NCBI RefSeq assembly: GCF_027579695.1
Contig: NC_083589.1
Span: 38,975,835 to 39,039,834 of the forward strand
From: Neoarius graeffei
Taxonomy: Eukaryota > Chordata > Actinopteri > Siluriformes > Ariidae
Length of the DNA: 64,000 nt
Direction: 5' to 3'
Positions 1 to 11,317 of this stretch are shown piece after piece. A program made the position numbers and the translations under genes. A model generated the notes under the pieces. It was given only the letters and a program-made list of their open reading frames with translations. It made no database searches and was not told the origin of the DNA. Numbering within the stretch: the first letter of the stretch is position 1; every line of letters starts with the position of its first letter.

Positions 1-3000
1 AGAAGTCAGGGGAGTGTAAAAGTGGCCCCCCACACAGTGCAGCCTTTACCTCAGAAAAAGCCGCTGGCATTGCTCCATCCACTGGACTGGATCTGGTGCC
101 CCCTTTTTAGTCAGATCAGTCAGCGGGCTGGTGACGTCCGAATAATTAGGTATAAACCTACGATAATAGCCAGCCAGCCCCAGGAACTGTCTCACCCCCT
201 TTTTGGTCTTGGGCCTCGGGCAGGCCGCAATTGCTGCTGTCTTGTTAATTTGGGGACGCACCTGCCCATTGCCCAAGTGGAAGCCCAGATATCATACCCG
301 CCCAATCGCACACTTCTTCGGGTTGGCTGTGAGACCCACTCGCCTCAGCAACCTAAGGACGGCCCTCAGATGTTGGAGGTGCCTCGGCCAGTCATTACTA
401 TAGATAATGATATCATCGAGCTAGGCGGCCGCATAGGTGGCGTGGGGGCGGAGGACCCTATCCATCAGCTGCTGAAGCGTAGTGGGCACCCCGAACAGCC
501 CAAAAGGAAGTGTGACAAACTGGTGTAAGCCAAACGGTGTGGAAAAGGCCGTTTTTTCTCGGGATAATGGAGTCAAGGGGATCTGCCAATAACCCTTTGT
601 TAAATCCAGGGTCGAGTAAAAGCGAGCTGTGCCTAGTCGATTGAGCAACTCATCAATACGAGGCATTGGGTACACGTCGAATTTAGACACCGTGTTGACT
701 TTCCTATAGTCTACACAGAACCGGACCGACCCGTCGGCCTTGGGTACCAAGACCACCGGGCTGCTCCAGTCACTGTGGGACTCCTCGACGATGCCCATTT
801 CAAGCATGGCCTCGAGTTCTTCCCGAACCACTTTTTTCTTGTGTTCGGGTAGCCTGTAAGGGCGGCTATGCATAAGGGCATTACCACCCCCGGGGGCGTC
901 TCAATGTGGTGCTCTATGAGGTTGGTGTGGCCGGGCAGGGGCGAGAACACGTCCGAAAACTCGGTCTGCAACTGGGCAACCTCCGTGAGTTGGGTTGGGG
1001 AGAGGTGGTCTCCACAGGAGACCGGAGAGGTATGTGATGCCAATGTTCCCTTTTGAACCTCCGGCCCCAGCTCCACCTTCTCTGGAACCACCAGCTCCGC
1101 CTTCTCTGGAACCACCAACACCATGGAGACCTCCTCGTTCCAGAGTTTGAGCAGATTGAGATGGTAAACCTGTAGCGCCCCACCCCTGTCTGTTCGCCTC
1201 ACCTCATAGTCAACGTCCCCGACTCGCCGTGTGACCTCAAAGGGTCCTTGCCACTTGGCGACTAATTTGGAGCTGGATGTGGGCAACAGTACAAGTACTT
1301 TATCTCCCGGTGTGAACTCCCTGAGGCGTGTACCCTTGTCGTACAGGCAGGTTTGTCGTTCTTGGGCCTGCCGCAAATTCTCCTGGGTTAGGTGGGTGAG
1401 CATGTGGAGTTTTGCGCGCAGGTCAATAACGTATTGGATTTCATTTTTACTTGGTGAAGGTCCCTCCTCCCAATTTTCCCGCAGCACATCTAGAATGCTG
1501 CGCGGCTTATGCCCATACAACAATTCAAACGGGGAGAACCCTGTGGAGGCTTGGGGGACCTCTCGCACTGAAAACAACAAGAGTTCGAGCCATTTATCCC
1601 AATTACATGCATCCTCACTTACGAATTTTTAAATTATATTCTTGAGGGTGTGATTGAACCATTCAACTAAACCGTCCATTTGTGGGTGATACACGCTGGT
1701 GCAGATCGGCTTAATACCCAACAACCCATACAGTTCATTTAGTGTACGTGACATAAACGAGGTGCCTTGGTCAGTCAGAATCTCTTTCGGGATTCCAACT
1801 CAGGAGATGACGCAGAAGAGTGCTTCCACAATACTGCGTGCTGAGATATTGCGAAGAGGCACCGCTTCCGGGTATCGCGTTGCATAGTCCACCAGAACTA
1901 ATATAAAGCGGTACCCTCGTGTTGACCGATCTAATGGCCCAACGAGATCCATCCCAATTCTTTTGAACGGGGTCTCGATTAATGGGAGAGGGCGCAAAGG
2001 CGCTTTTGGAATGGCTACTGGATTTACTAACTGGCATTCGCGGCACGCCGTACACCACCTACGGACATCGCCGCGAATCCCTGGCCAATAGAACTGGGCC
2101 ATTATTCGGGCTAGTGTTTTATCCTGCCCTAAGTGTCCAGCCATGGGATTAAAGTGAGCTGCCTGGAATACCAATTCCTGGCGGCTCTTCGGAATCAAAA
2201 GCTGCGTGACTTGCTCTATAGTTTGAGTGTCCTGCGTCACTCGGTATAATCTATCCTTCATAATTGTGAAGTAGGGGAAGGACGGGGTGTGCACACACAA
2301 CACCTTCACCAATTGTGCTCCCCCCAATGCCTCATCTTGCACCAGGTTTTGGTGGATTGAGGTCTGATTACAACCGGAATCCACCAACACCTGATGTGTA
2401 TCCCCTTGGATACTCACTGGTATGCGATATGCTCCGGCCCGATCGAGGGCGGCTCCTGGCGCGTCGGGGATCCGAACCACCACGCCCACCTCCATTACTG
2501 AGCACTGCTGTTGGAGGTGGCCCGGCTCCCCGCAGCGCCAGCAAACCGGCCCGGGCTTCCTCTCCGCACTGGTGTTCTGGGGCTCACTCACCTGAGGGGG
2601 GGGGAGACAGACACAGAAGGGAGAAACGGGAGGGCACCTTGGGTGCGGCGGGCTGGCTGGGGTGGAGCCGGCCCCCGCCTCTGCAGTGGGGGAATGGGGC
2701 GAGGATGAGACACAGAAGGAGAGGGAAGAAAAGGTTGTCTGCTGTCCTGCCGTCGGGACAGCCGCCAAATGGTCCTCTGCCAGCTCGATTGCCTGATCCA
2801 GTGACGCCGGGCGGTGGCACTGGACCCACTCTGCAGCTCTGGCTGGTAGGCGCGCGATGAACTGCTCCAGTACCACCTGGTCGATGATCCCCTCGGTGTC
2901 GCGGTTGTCGGTCCTCAACCACCGCCCGCAGGCGTCCCGGAGTTGCTGGCCAAACGCGAACGGCCGGCTGACTTCCTCTAAGCGCAATGTGCGGAAGCGC

Positions 3001-3777
3001 TGCCTTTGTTGCTCGGGGGTGCGCCCCACACGCTGGAGGACGGCCCGGCGAAGGTCCGTGTAGGCCAGCCGGCGGTCGGCGGGGAGCTGTAGCACGGCCA
3101 GCTGCGCCTCTCCCATTAACAGGGGGAGGAGACGTGCCGCGCGCTGTTCCACCGGCCACCCCGAGGTCTCTGCTACCTGCTCAAAGAGCGTGAAGAAGGC
3201 CTTGGGGTCGTCCTGCGGGTCCATCTTTGTCAGGGTGAAGGGGTACGGGCCCGTGGCGGTGGACCCCGCCGACGCGAGGAGGTGCCGGAACGCCTGTCGC
3301 TCTTCCTGCTGAGCCAGCACCAGGGCCTCGAACAGCTGTTCCTGTTCCTTCCGGAGGGCGACTAGTGCCTGGTGCTGGCTTTGCTGGGCCGTGGCGAGGT
3401 CGTGGACCAGGTCTTTGAAAGGGGAGGACTCCATGGGGCTGTTCTGCTTCTGCGCTCCAAGTCCCGGGTTTCGGCACCACTGTAGCAGTTTGGATGGGGG
3501 GTGGAGCACAGAAGGACAGCAGGCCAGAACTGAATTCACAAAACCCATTTATTATAGCTTTTCAGCCTTAACTACACACATACACACACACTCCAGTCGT
3601 CTGGTTGGGGAGAGAGCTCCCTCTGCTCTCGCTCTCTCTCCTTAAATAGGGCGCGGTCACTGGGGAAGACACACAAACATTAATTAACCTCAGGTGCAGT
3701 GATTCTGCCACTTACCTTCCCTGACTCCACCCTCCGGTCACAGAGCGCCGCTTGGCCACGCCCCCGCTGACACAACA
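1..3777 (-). mobile_element. Ty3/gypsy retrotransposon, Gmr1-like, 3' part cut off by the window edge
   Basis: Fossil LTR retrotransposon read on the minus strand from its LTR at 3481-3777 leftwards. Parts in order are gag (about 3430-2500), a CCHC knuckle (CWRCGEPGHLQQQC, near 2500), aspartic protease (VLVDSGCNQ, near 2380), integrase (zinc-binding HHCC near 2150-2040, catalytic core from about 1990, GPF module near 1240), then reverse transcriptase (about 870 to the window edge; DYRKVN and FLGLAGYYRRF motifs). Integrase therefore lies upstream of reverse transcriptase, the opposite of ordinary Ty3/gypsy elements and the known arrangement of the Gmr1 group of deuterostomes. The reading frame is interrupted in a few places, so the copy is broken. 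RNase H and the other LTR would lie left of position 1. Family assignment rests on domain order and motifs. Confidence 0.85.
3481..3777 (-). repeat. 5' LTR and primer-binding site of the Gmr1-like element
   Basis: On the minus strand the block starts TGTTGTGTC and ends CTGCTACA, so it has the TG...CA ends of an LTR and is 297 bp long. Immediately inside it (3480 downwards) is TGGTGCCGAAACCCGGGAC, which looks like a tRNA primer-binding site; I do not assign the tRNA. A TTTAAG-type box and CT-rich tracts lie around 3620-3650. The partner LTR is outside the window, so age cannot be read from LTR divergence. Confidence 0.75.
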
Positions 3778-4049
3778 TCCATCACTACTTTAAGACATGA
3801 AGTGACTTTTAATTAATGAAAATAAAGAAAAACTTTTGAATTAGGTGTTTCCAAAAAATTTGACTGCTAATGTATTTTGAAGCAAATCTTTTATCATCCT
3901 TTTCAGTGTCAATTAATGTCTATATATTTTTATGAACAACTCCAAAAACCTCTAAAACACATTCCATCTATAACTATATAATAACTGCATGTTTTCCCTT
4001 TTAATATTCTCATTATAACGTTCTCATTATAACTTTATGACTTTATAGT

Positions 4050-4570
4050 CTAACCCCCCTGTGCAATACTTCATAATGTGCAATATTTTATTTTACAATG
4101 TGACTCTCTTCGTGCAATAATTTATAATGTGCAATACTTTATAAGGTGACTCTCTCTGTGCAATACTTTATAATGTGCAATACCTCACTCCATAATGTGA
4201 AATGCAACACATACACCTCAGGACTGTGCACCCTACACACACCACATACACCTCAGGACTATGCACCTTACACACAACACATACATCTCAGGACTGTGCA
4301 CCTTACCTTACCTTGCAATGCTTCATAATGTGTAATATTTTATTTTATAATGTGACTCTCTCTGTGCAATAATTTATAATGTGCAATACCTCACTCCATA
4401 ATGTGAAACACAACACATACACCTCAGGACTGTGCACCTTACCTTACCCCCTCTTTTTTTCTCTCTACAGGCTGTTTGCACTGTTAATTGGAATTGCTTT
4501 TAATCTCATTGTACATGTGTATAGTGACAATAAAGGCATTCTATTCTATAAAAATACCCTAGATAATTTA
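4050..4570. repeat. Degenerate tandem repeat (TAATGTGCAATACTTTA and CACACCTCAGGACTGTGCACC units) with a retroelement-like tail
   Basis: Units like TAATGTGCAATACTTTA recur about seven times between 4050 and 4400, interleaved with three or four copies of a CACCTCAGGACTGTGCACCTTAC unit. The stretch ends in GTGACAATAAAGGCATTCTATTCTAT, a tail seen at the 3' end of common fish repeats. No coding potential. The flanks 3778-4049 and 4571-4641 are plain AT-rich DNA. Confidence 0.6.
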
Positions 4571-5808
4571 TAATATATATAATTTCAATTTCAAAAGATA
4601 CAAAAGTGAAAGAGCTTAATGCAACTCTTCTATAAAACTTCCTTTAAGGCACGGGTTCTCAACCTTTTCTGCTTTGAGGCCCACCTATTCATACTTGTAA
4701 CAAGTCGGGGCCCATTAAAAAAAGATCCCCAATTATTTTGGCTTATCTATTCTATTAGAATCTAATAATCTATTGTAAAGTGTATTACTGGAATGCAACA
4801 TCACTCCCTGTGACAGATGGGAACCCAGGAATTAAATAAATACAATAAAAACAAACTGTTTTTATTTGTAGGTATTGTATTTAAAACTGTATGGATGTGC
4901 CAGAAGCCAACATAAAACCATGCATGCAGGGCATTCTCAGTCAAAAGGGATTAATGATCCAAAAATGGAGTCTGGTCCATTAACGCAAGAACTTATTGCC
5001 ATGTTTGTGTACAGGAAACAAGCAAGTTATAAAACCAATAAGTACACTTAAAAGAAGTGGATACAGAAACCACTCAGTGGGATAGATCCTTACACACTAG
5101 CAAAGGATTTTTCCTATGAGTTGGAAAATTATCTATCTCAAACTCCAACATCTCAAACTACCTGGTGCTGCAGACATCGTTCTACACGAACAAACAGATG
5201 AAAACTTGGAAGAGCATGGAGGCGTACAACTTTTTATATGTGGCTGGATTAAAGATCTGGGGATCAGGACACTACAAGATAGACGACTACAAGATAGACG
5301 ATAGACACTACAAGATTTTTTTTTGTTAGCAACATTACAGGAAAATGGCTGGACCAATCTTCATGAAACTTTCAGGATAGATAGGCAGTGGTCTCAAATA
5401 GAACCTCCAGCATTTTGAGGGTCAGCCGGTCAAGGTCACCAAAAAGGTCAAAATCGGGATTTTTTTCGTGATATCTTCCTTAATATTCATCATATTTACT
5501 TCAAACAAGTAAAAACAAGTGTTTTTTATTTTTATTTATTTTTTACAAAAGCAAAACAGAAAGCAGAGTATTTGAACGGCGTTATAAACATGTCTCGAAA
5601 CAAACGTGACAGTGATAATGATAATGCTTTGCAAAGCCTCTGGGAAAACAGCTTCCATATCTCTATGCATGCTGATTCGCTCAGTGTCAGGTGTTTCCTG
5701 TAATGACTGGGTCCCAAGCGCGCACACAATGTGCTCTGTGACCGTGCACGGCCGGTCGAGTTGCGCCAGACTCAAGCGCGCAAAGGTGTGACAGTCAAGT
5801 GTTCACCT

Positions 5809-6549
5809 CAGTGGCGTGCACAGACATTTTGGGGGGCAAGTGCTCTGGGGGGAAAAGGGCACTTTTTTGCGCATGTGGAACACCTTATTATAAAAGTCTG
5901 AGATTTAACCCTCCTCTTGTGTTCGGGTCGCCACTGACCTGTTTTAGTTTTTAAAGGTGTAAAACAACCACTTAATGTTAATTTATTACATCAAGGCTTT
6001 TTGACTTTGCCAGGAATCTCTAGTTGAACAAAATAGAAAAAGAAATTTTTGTTTTCCTAAATCTGAAAATGGTCTAGCAAAAAATATAATACTTATGTGC
6101 AGTTGTTTCTGTATGCGACGGGCTACTTCACGACAAAATAATTACAGCTTGGGCTTCGAGGGCAAACAATACATTTTCACTCGATTCATGTGTTACCTGG
6201 CTGGTGGGGCAGGGGAAGAGCTGACTGACTGCCCGATGTGTTGTCTGCGCTACAACAAGGCCGTGGCTTCCAGGACGCTATGCTGCTGCAACCTCACATT
6301 GAATGCACTGCACGCTTGTTCACGTGACAGAGCAAGAGAGACAGAGGTCCGGTGTGTGTGCGGAGGGGGCACACATCGGGACATTATTTTCACACACGCT
6401 TTTAATGCCGCGGCTTTTCTAAAAGATCATGTCGACATTGGCCTCAGTAAACTGTAAAAAAAAAAAAATTCAAAAGGGCACTTTTTTGGACAGAGAGCAG
6501 AGGGGCAGGTGCTTGAGCACCACCTCGTGTCTATCTGTGCACGCCACTG
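5809..6549 (+). mobile_element. 741-bp hAT-like element, copy 1
   Basis: Inverted ends CAGTGGCGTGCACAGA / TCTGTGCACGCCACTG, flanked by near-identical 8-bp duplications GTTCACCT (5801-5808) and GTTCATCT (6550-6557). A 742-bp sister lies inverted at 15471-16212. Both keep an open frame of about 100 residues in the same place (6095-6457 here) with only about four residue differences, but it resembles no protein I know. The copy sits inside the 4650-7206 element, so it is younger than that one. Confidence 0.75.
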
Positions 6550-6756
6550 GTTCATCTACTGTGTGACCACAACTTTTAGCTCACGTGTATATCGCCACCA
6601 AAATGCCTCATTTTCATAGATAACCCATCGCAAAGCATCGCGAGCTGTAGTGTGACCGTAGCTTAATGAGGCGGATGTGATGTCGGATGCAACCCAGCAA
6701 TTGTACGATTAAAAAGAAAGTCTACAAGGAAAAATTAGCTTCAACTTGAAAAGTAG

Positions 6757-7140
6757 GGCGGCACGGTGGTGTAGTGGTTAGCGCTGTCGCCTCACAGCAA
6801 GAAGGTCCTGGGTTCGAGCCCCGGGGCCGGCGAGGGCCTTTCTGTGCGGAGTTTGCATGTTCTCCCCGTGTCCGCGTGGGTTTCCTCCGGGTGCTCCGGT
6901 TTCCCCCACAGTCCAAAGACATGCAGGTTAGGTTAACTGGTGACTCTAAATTGACCGTAGGTGTGAATGTGAGTGTGAATGGTTGTCTGTGTCTATGTGT
7001 CAGCCCTGTGATGACCTGGCGACTTGTCCAGGGTGTACCCCGCCTTTCGCCCGTAGTCAGCTGGGATAGGCTCCAGCTTGCCTGCGACCCTGTAGAAGGA
7101 TAAAGCGGCTAGAGATAATGAATGAATGAATGAATGAATG
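6757..7140 (+). mobile_element. V-SINE (DANA/mermaid-like, tRNA-derived), full length
   Basis: Head GGCGGCACGGTGGTGTAGTGG with A-box-like TGGTGTAGTGGTTAGC and B-box GGTTCGAGCCC, then the conserved central block (GTTTGCATGTTCTCCCCGTG, CAGTCCAAAGACATGCAG) and a (GAAT)n tail. A 14-bp target duplication AACTTGAAAAGTAG flanks it at 6743-6756 and 7141-7154. It is inserted in the 3' part of the 4650-7206 hAT element. Confidence 0.92.
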
Positions 7141-7396
7141 AACTTGAAAAGTAGAAAACTTGCAGCCCACTAGATGGCGCTTCGGCCCAGTGGTTGAGAA
7201 ACACTGCTTTAAGGGATTCAACCTACATTTATAATGTTTACCAATATATAAAAAGATTATTGCTCCTTCTGTCTTATCTTGTTCTGAATTCATTCTGTCT
7301 TACTGCATGACATTTCCAGGAAAACCACAAAATAAATCTGCCTCATACAGGTGGAGTGATGTGCTTCCATGCATTATGCCCAATATGTTCACACCC

Positions 7397-7775
7397 GGGG
7401 CGGCACAGTAGTGTAGTGGTTAGCGCTGTCGCCTCACAGCAAGAAGGTCCGGGTTCGAGCCCTGTGGCCGACAAGGGCCTTTCTGTGCGGAGTTTGCATG
7501 TTCTCCCCGTGTCCGCGTGGGTTTCCTCCGGGTGCTCCGGTTTTCCCCACAGTCCAAAGACATGCAGGTTAGGTTAACTGGTGACTCTAAATTGACCGTA
7601 GGTGTGAATGTGAGTGTGAATGGTTGTCTGTGTCTATGTGTCAGCCCTGTGATGACCTGGCGACTTGTCCAGGGTGTACCCCGCCTTTCGCCCGTAGTCA
7701 GCTGGGATAGGCTCCAGCTTGCCTGCGAACCTGTAGAACAGGATAAAGCGGCTAGAGATAATCAGATGAGATGAG
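7397..7775 (+). mobile_element. V-SINE, full length
   Basis: Same family as the copy at 6757, ending in GATGAGATGAG. The target duplication ATGTTCACACCC is perfect at 7385-7396 and 7776-7787, so insertion was by target-primed retrotransposition. Confidence 0.92.
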
Positions 7776-8748
7776 ATGTTCACACCCAGCCTCAGATCAG
7801 TGAACAAAACAACAGGAAGAGTGATCTGTGTGATAAAATTATTTATTTGCATACTGTATTAAGAGCGAATGCACAGAAAAATCGAGCAAATGGTGGCCAC
7901 AAGTCAAAACCTAACCTACCCTCATTTTGAGTTTGTAGGTATTTTTCAAAGCAAAATTGAATTTTGTGAAAAAAAAAAATCGAGAATTTTGATTTCGCCA
8001 TCACGCAGGCCGAAAACAAGGTAAAATGCGCAGGTCCCAAAACTTGGCTCGCAGAGTAAAATTCCAGCTTCTGTTTACTCATTCAACACCATATTAAACG
8101 CTTCATCTCTTTAAATTTCCAGATTAAGAGGATGTTTGTGACAGCAATCGAGGACACTCTTTCAGGACCACTTGACAAGGCGATTTACCAACAAACGAAA
8201 AATTGAATTTTCTTCTTGGGCTCACTTTTCAAATGAGTTCAAATTAAGGTCATACCTTCTGGAGAGGTCATATTTTAGCAATATGCAAAAGTTATGCTGG
8301 CTTTTTGACCGAGAGGTTAAAAAAAATTACACCTGAATCTGATGGAATTCAACGTAAATGAACTAGAATGTGACCATTTGGTGACCCTGCTGTGTGATGA
8401 TGTAAACTCAAACTCACTTATTTAAAAAAACAAAACAAAAAACAGCTACAACTCAGAACAAATATCGTGCTTTCTAACATGTTTGAGGTCTGAATAAAAG
8501 CTTACCGGTACTACTTATTGGAATTCTGTGCAATCCAATGGTTCTACAAACATACAAGTAGACGGTAGTTTAGTGAAGACTTTCCGCTCGTACCGAAATG
8601 TCAAAACCACCCGCTTGAATACTTGCTGATATCAAACACTCATCAGAAATGGTCTTCAAAGCTGTAGATGAGATGAGAAATCTGCATTGGAATTCCTTAA
8701 ATACTAGTGCGTCTCAAAAAATTAGAATATTGTGAAAAAGTTCAATAT

Positions 8749-8929
8749 CGGGGGCGTCGTGGCTCAGGTGGATAAGGTGCCATACCATAAATCCGGGGAC
8801 CCGGGTTCGATTCCGGCCCGAGGTCGTTTCCCGATCCCTCCCTGTCTCTCTCTCCCGCTCATTTCCTGTCTCTACACTGTCCTATCCAATAATAAAGGTG
8901 AAAAAAGCCCCAAAAATATCTTTAAAAAA
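8749..8929 (+). mobile_element. Second tRNA-derived SINE family, inside the Tc1 terminal repeat
   Basis: A-box TGGCTCAGGTGGATAAGG and B-box GGTTCGATTCC, a C/T-rich body (CCCGATCCCTCCCTGTCTC) and an A-rich tail. The perfect 14-bp duplication AAAAAGTTCAATAT lies at 8735-8748 and 8930-8943. Not related to the V-SINEs beyond its tRNA-like head. Confidence 0.9.
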
Positions 8930-9168
8930 AAAAAGTTCAATATTTTCCATCAGTTGTTTAAGAAAGTGAAAATGTTATATATTATAGACTCATTACACAA
9001 ACTAAAATGTTTCAAGCATTTTTCTATTTTAATTTTAATCAGTATGGCATACAGTACAAAAATATAAAAAAAAATCTCAAAATATTAGAATATTTCATTT
9101 CGAGTTTGAGTAAAACAGTATGAACACAGTGTATCTCTCGGTCTAGTTCAGTACACACAGCCACAATC

Positions 9169-10110
9169 ATGGGGAAGACTGCTGACTTGACTGTTGTCCA
9201 GAAGATGATCACTGACGCCCTTCACAAGGAGGGTAAGCCACAAAAAGTCATTGCTGAAAAGGGTGGCTGGAAAAGGTGCACAAGCAACAGGGATGGCTGC
9301 AGTCTTGAGAGGATTGTCAAGAAAAGTTGATTCAAGAACTTGGGAGAGCTTCACAAGGAGTGGACTGAGGCTGGTGTCAGTGTATCAAGACCCATCACGA
9401 ACAGACATCTTCAAGAAAGGGGATACAACTTTCGCATTCCTAATATCAAGCTACTCCTGAGCCAGAGACAATGTCAGAAGTGTCTTATCTGGGCTAAGGA
9501 GACAAAGAAATGGACTGTTGCTCAGTGGTCCAAAGTCTTCTTTTCAGATGAAAGTACATTTTGCATTTAATTTGGAAATCACGGTTCTAGAGTCTGGAGG
9601 AAGAGTGGAGAGGCACAGAATCCAAGGTGTTTGAAGCCCAGTGTGAAGTTTCCACAGTCTGTGATGATTTGGGGTGCCATGTCATCTGCTGGTGTTGGTC
9701 CACTGTATTTTATCAAGTCCAAAGTCAACACAGCCATCTACCAGGAGATTTTAGAGCACTTCATGCTTCCATCTGCTGACGAGCTTTTTGGAGATGCTGA
9801 TTTCCTTTTCCAGCAGGACTTAGCACTTACCCACAGTGCCAAAACTACTACCAAATGGTTTGCTGACCATGATATTACTGTGTTTGATTGGCCAGCCAAC
9901 TTGCCTGACCTGAACCCCATAGAGAATCTATGGGGTATTGTCAAGAGGAAGATGAGAAATACCTGACCCAAAAATACAGATACGCTGAAGGCCACTATCA
10001 AAGCAACCTGGGCTTCAATAACACCTCAGCAGTGCCACAGACTGATCACCTCCATGCCACACCACATTGATGCAGTAATTCATGCTAAAGGAGCCCCAAC
10101 CAAGTATTGA
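9169..10110 (+). pseudogene. Tc1 transposase remnant
   Basis: Translates from MGKTADLTVVQKMI through the DDE domain to a TGA after KGAPTKY. Catalytic-region motifs are FSDES (first Asp), FQQDLALTHS (second Asp) and DLNPIENLW (Glu); HGSRVWRKSG is also typical of Tc1. Several in-frame stops and frame changes (for example after STFCI and after KMRNT) show that it cannot make an active enzyme. Confidence 0.85.
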
Positions 10111-10981
10111 GTGTATACATGAATATACTTTTCAGAAGTTGGACATTTCTGTATTGTAAATCCTTTTTTTGATTGATCTTAGGGAATATTCTAATAATTT
10201 GAGATACTGGATGTCTGATTTTCATGAGCTATAAGCCATAATCATCAAAATTAAAACAAAAAAGGCTTTAAATATTTCACTTTACATGTAATGAATATAG
10301 AATATATGAAAGTTTACCTTTTTGAATTAAATTATGAAAAAAAGGAACTTTTTCATGGTAATCTAATTTTTTGAGATGCACTAGTAATAAGCGGACAGTA
10401 GTGTAAAACTCCATTTTTTGATTATGATTTGAGTCTTTGCTTGCAATCTGTGCAATCAGTGATTCTACAGCTGTCAAGAATTCAGTGAACTGTAGCTGAT
10501 AAAGGTAATAACACAGGTAGTGACTGCGTAACATTTGCCAATGTTTGAGCCTTTAGATCTCATTGACAATATGTGTCACTCGACTGAGATTTTTAGAATG
10601 CAAAGAACATGCCCTGAGTAGAAATATTTTTATTGATCTTTTTATTTATTAGTTATTTATTTTTATATAACCCCTTCCTCCCCTGCACCCCCCAACCCCT
10701 ATAAAAAAAAGAAAAAAGTTAACACTGTTCTCACCCCAAATGTCTCCCGCGCCTTGGGCCTGTTCGCTTATATTTTGTCTACTTCAAAGATTATAATCAA
10801 AAGACAGAATTAAATGTTATTAGTTCTTAAGTTAATCCAGGAGCCCAACAGATGGGCTCCTGGTTAATCAGTGCACAAAACAAACCCAGCAGATATCATG
10901 CGGTCCATGATCTCAGCTAAGGATTCCAGTGGGCAACACTTGTTCTCAAGTGACTAGTTTCTTACTGTGCAGCAGATTTAG

Positions 10982-11317
10982 AGCTTTTTCTCCCATCTGG
11001 CTTCCAAGCGCGCATTATCCATAACCACTGGCGGGGAGGCAGAGAGCGATGAGGAAGCTGCCAATGAGGAATCAGCCTTCAAAGACATGCGTGAGGAAGT
11101 TATGGGCAGCTTGAGTTTGCAGCACCCTGTCTACCACGATCACTACAATCTGTGTGAGATGAGGGCAAAGTCAAAGCTGTCAACCTTTGCTGTGAGCATG
11201 CTTCGCAATATCTGCGAGAGGTTCGATATCGACACCTCCGATGTAAAGTCAAAAAAGAAAGCGCCATACCTTAGCAAGTTGGAGGAATTTCTGAGGCAAT
11301 GTAATTGTTATAAATAA
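10982..11317 (+). CDS. Unrecognised 3' exon-like ORF of the TTAA element
   Basis: Open frame following a plausible splice acceptor (CTTACTGTGCAG at about 10960-10971). It encodes an acidic stretch (GGEAESDEEAANEESAF) then a helical C-terminus with MREEVMGSLSLQHPVYHD, LRNICERFDIDTSDVK and a CNCYK end. The stop is followed at once by AATAAA, so it could be a last exon. The tail resembles in style the SAP-like helical domains of some transposon proteins, but I cannot name a family. It is the only recognisable coding piece of the element at 7863-13501. Function unknown. Confidence 0.4.
   Translation, partial: SFFSHLASKRALSITTGGEAESDEEAANEESAFKDMREEVMGSLSLQHPVYHDHYNLCEMRAKSKLSTFAVSMLRNICERFDIDTSDVKSKKKAPYLSKLEEFLRQCNCYK

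Larger units (their letters stand above)
4650..7206 (+). mobile_element. hAT-type DNA transposon, non-autonomous, host to two later insertions
   Basis: Ends are CACGGGTTCTCAACC and, inverted, CAGTGTTTCTCAACC (12 of 15 match). They are flanked by a perfect 8-bp target duplication CTTTAAGG at 4642-4649 and 7207-7214. Both features are typical of hAT elements. I see no transposase; the interior (4700-5800) has only short ORFs and a small ACAAGATAGACG tandem near 5275. A second hAT-like element (5809-6549) and a V-SINE (6757-7140) sit inside it. Strand is arbitrary. Confidence 0.75.
8704..10384 (+). mobile_element. Tc1/mariner element, decayed
   Basis: Inverted ends CTAGTGCGTCTCAAAAAATT and, at the right, CTAGTGCATCTCAAAAAATT inverted, with TA at 8702-8703 and 10385-10386. 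The 5' end is split by a tRNA-derived SINE at 8749-8929. It carries a dead transposase. It is inserted in the TTAA element at 7863-13501. Confidence 0.9.

Noticed and set aside
2584-3159. Pro/Arg/Gly-rich frames on both strands at 2300-3200.
   Set aside because: They are alternative-frame shadows of the gag region of the Gmr1-like fossil.
6774-7103. Recurrent ORFs of the type [18 protein letters not shown] and [20 protein letters not shown], seen at more than ten sites.
   Set aside because: They are translations of the V-SINE central block on either strand; they repeat wherever a V-SINE sits and have no coding meaning.
10277-10534. 85-residue minus-strand frame at the Tc1 right end.
   Set aside because: It crosses the Tc1 terminal repeat into unrelated flank and has no protein signature.
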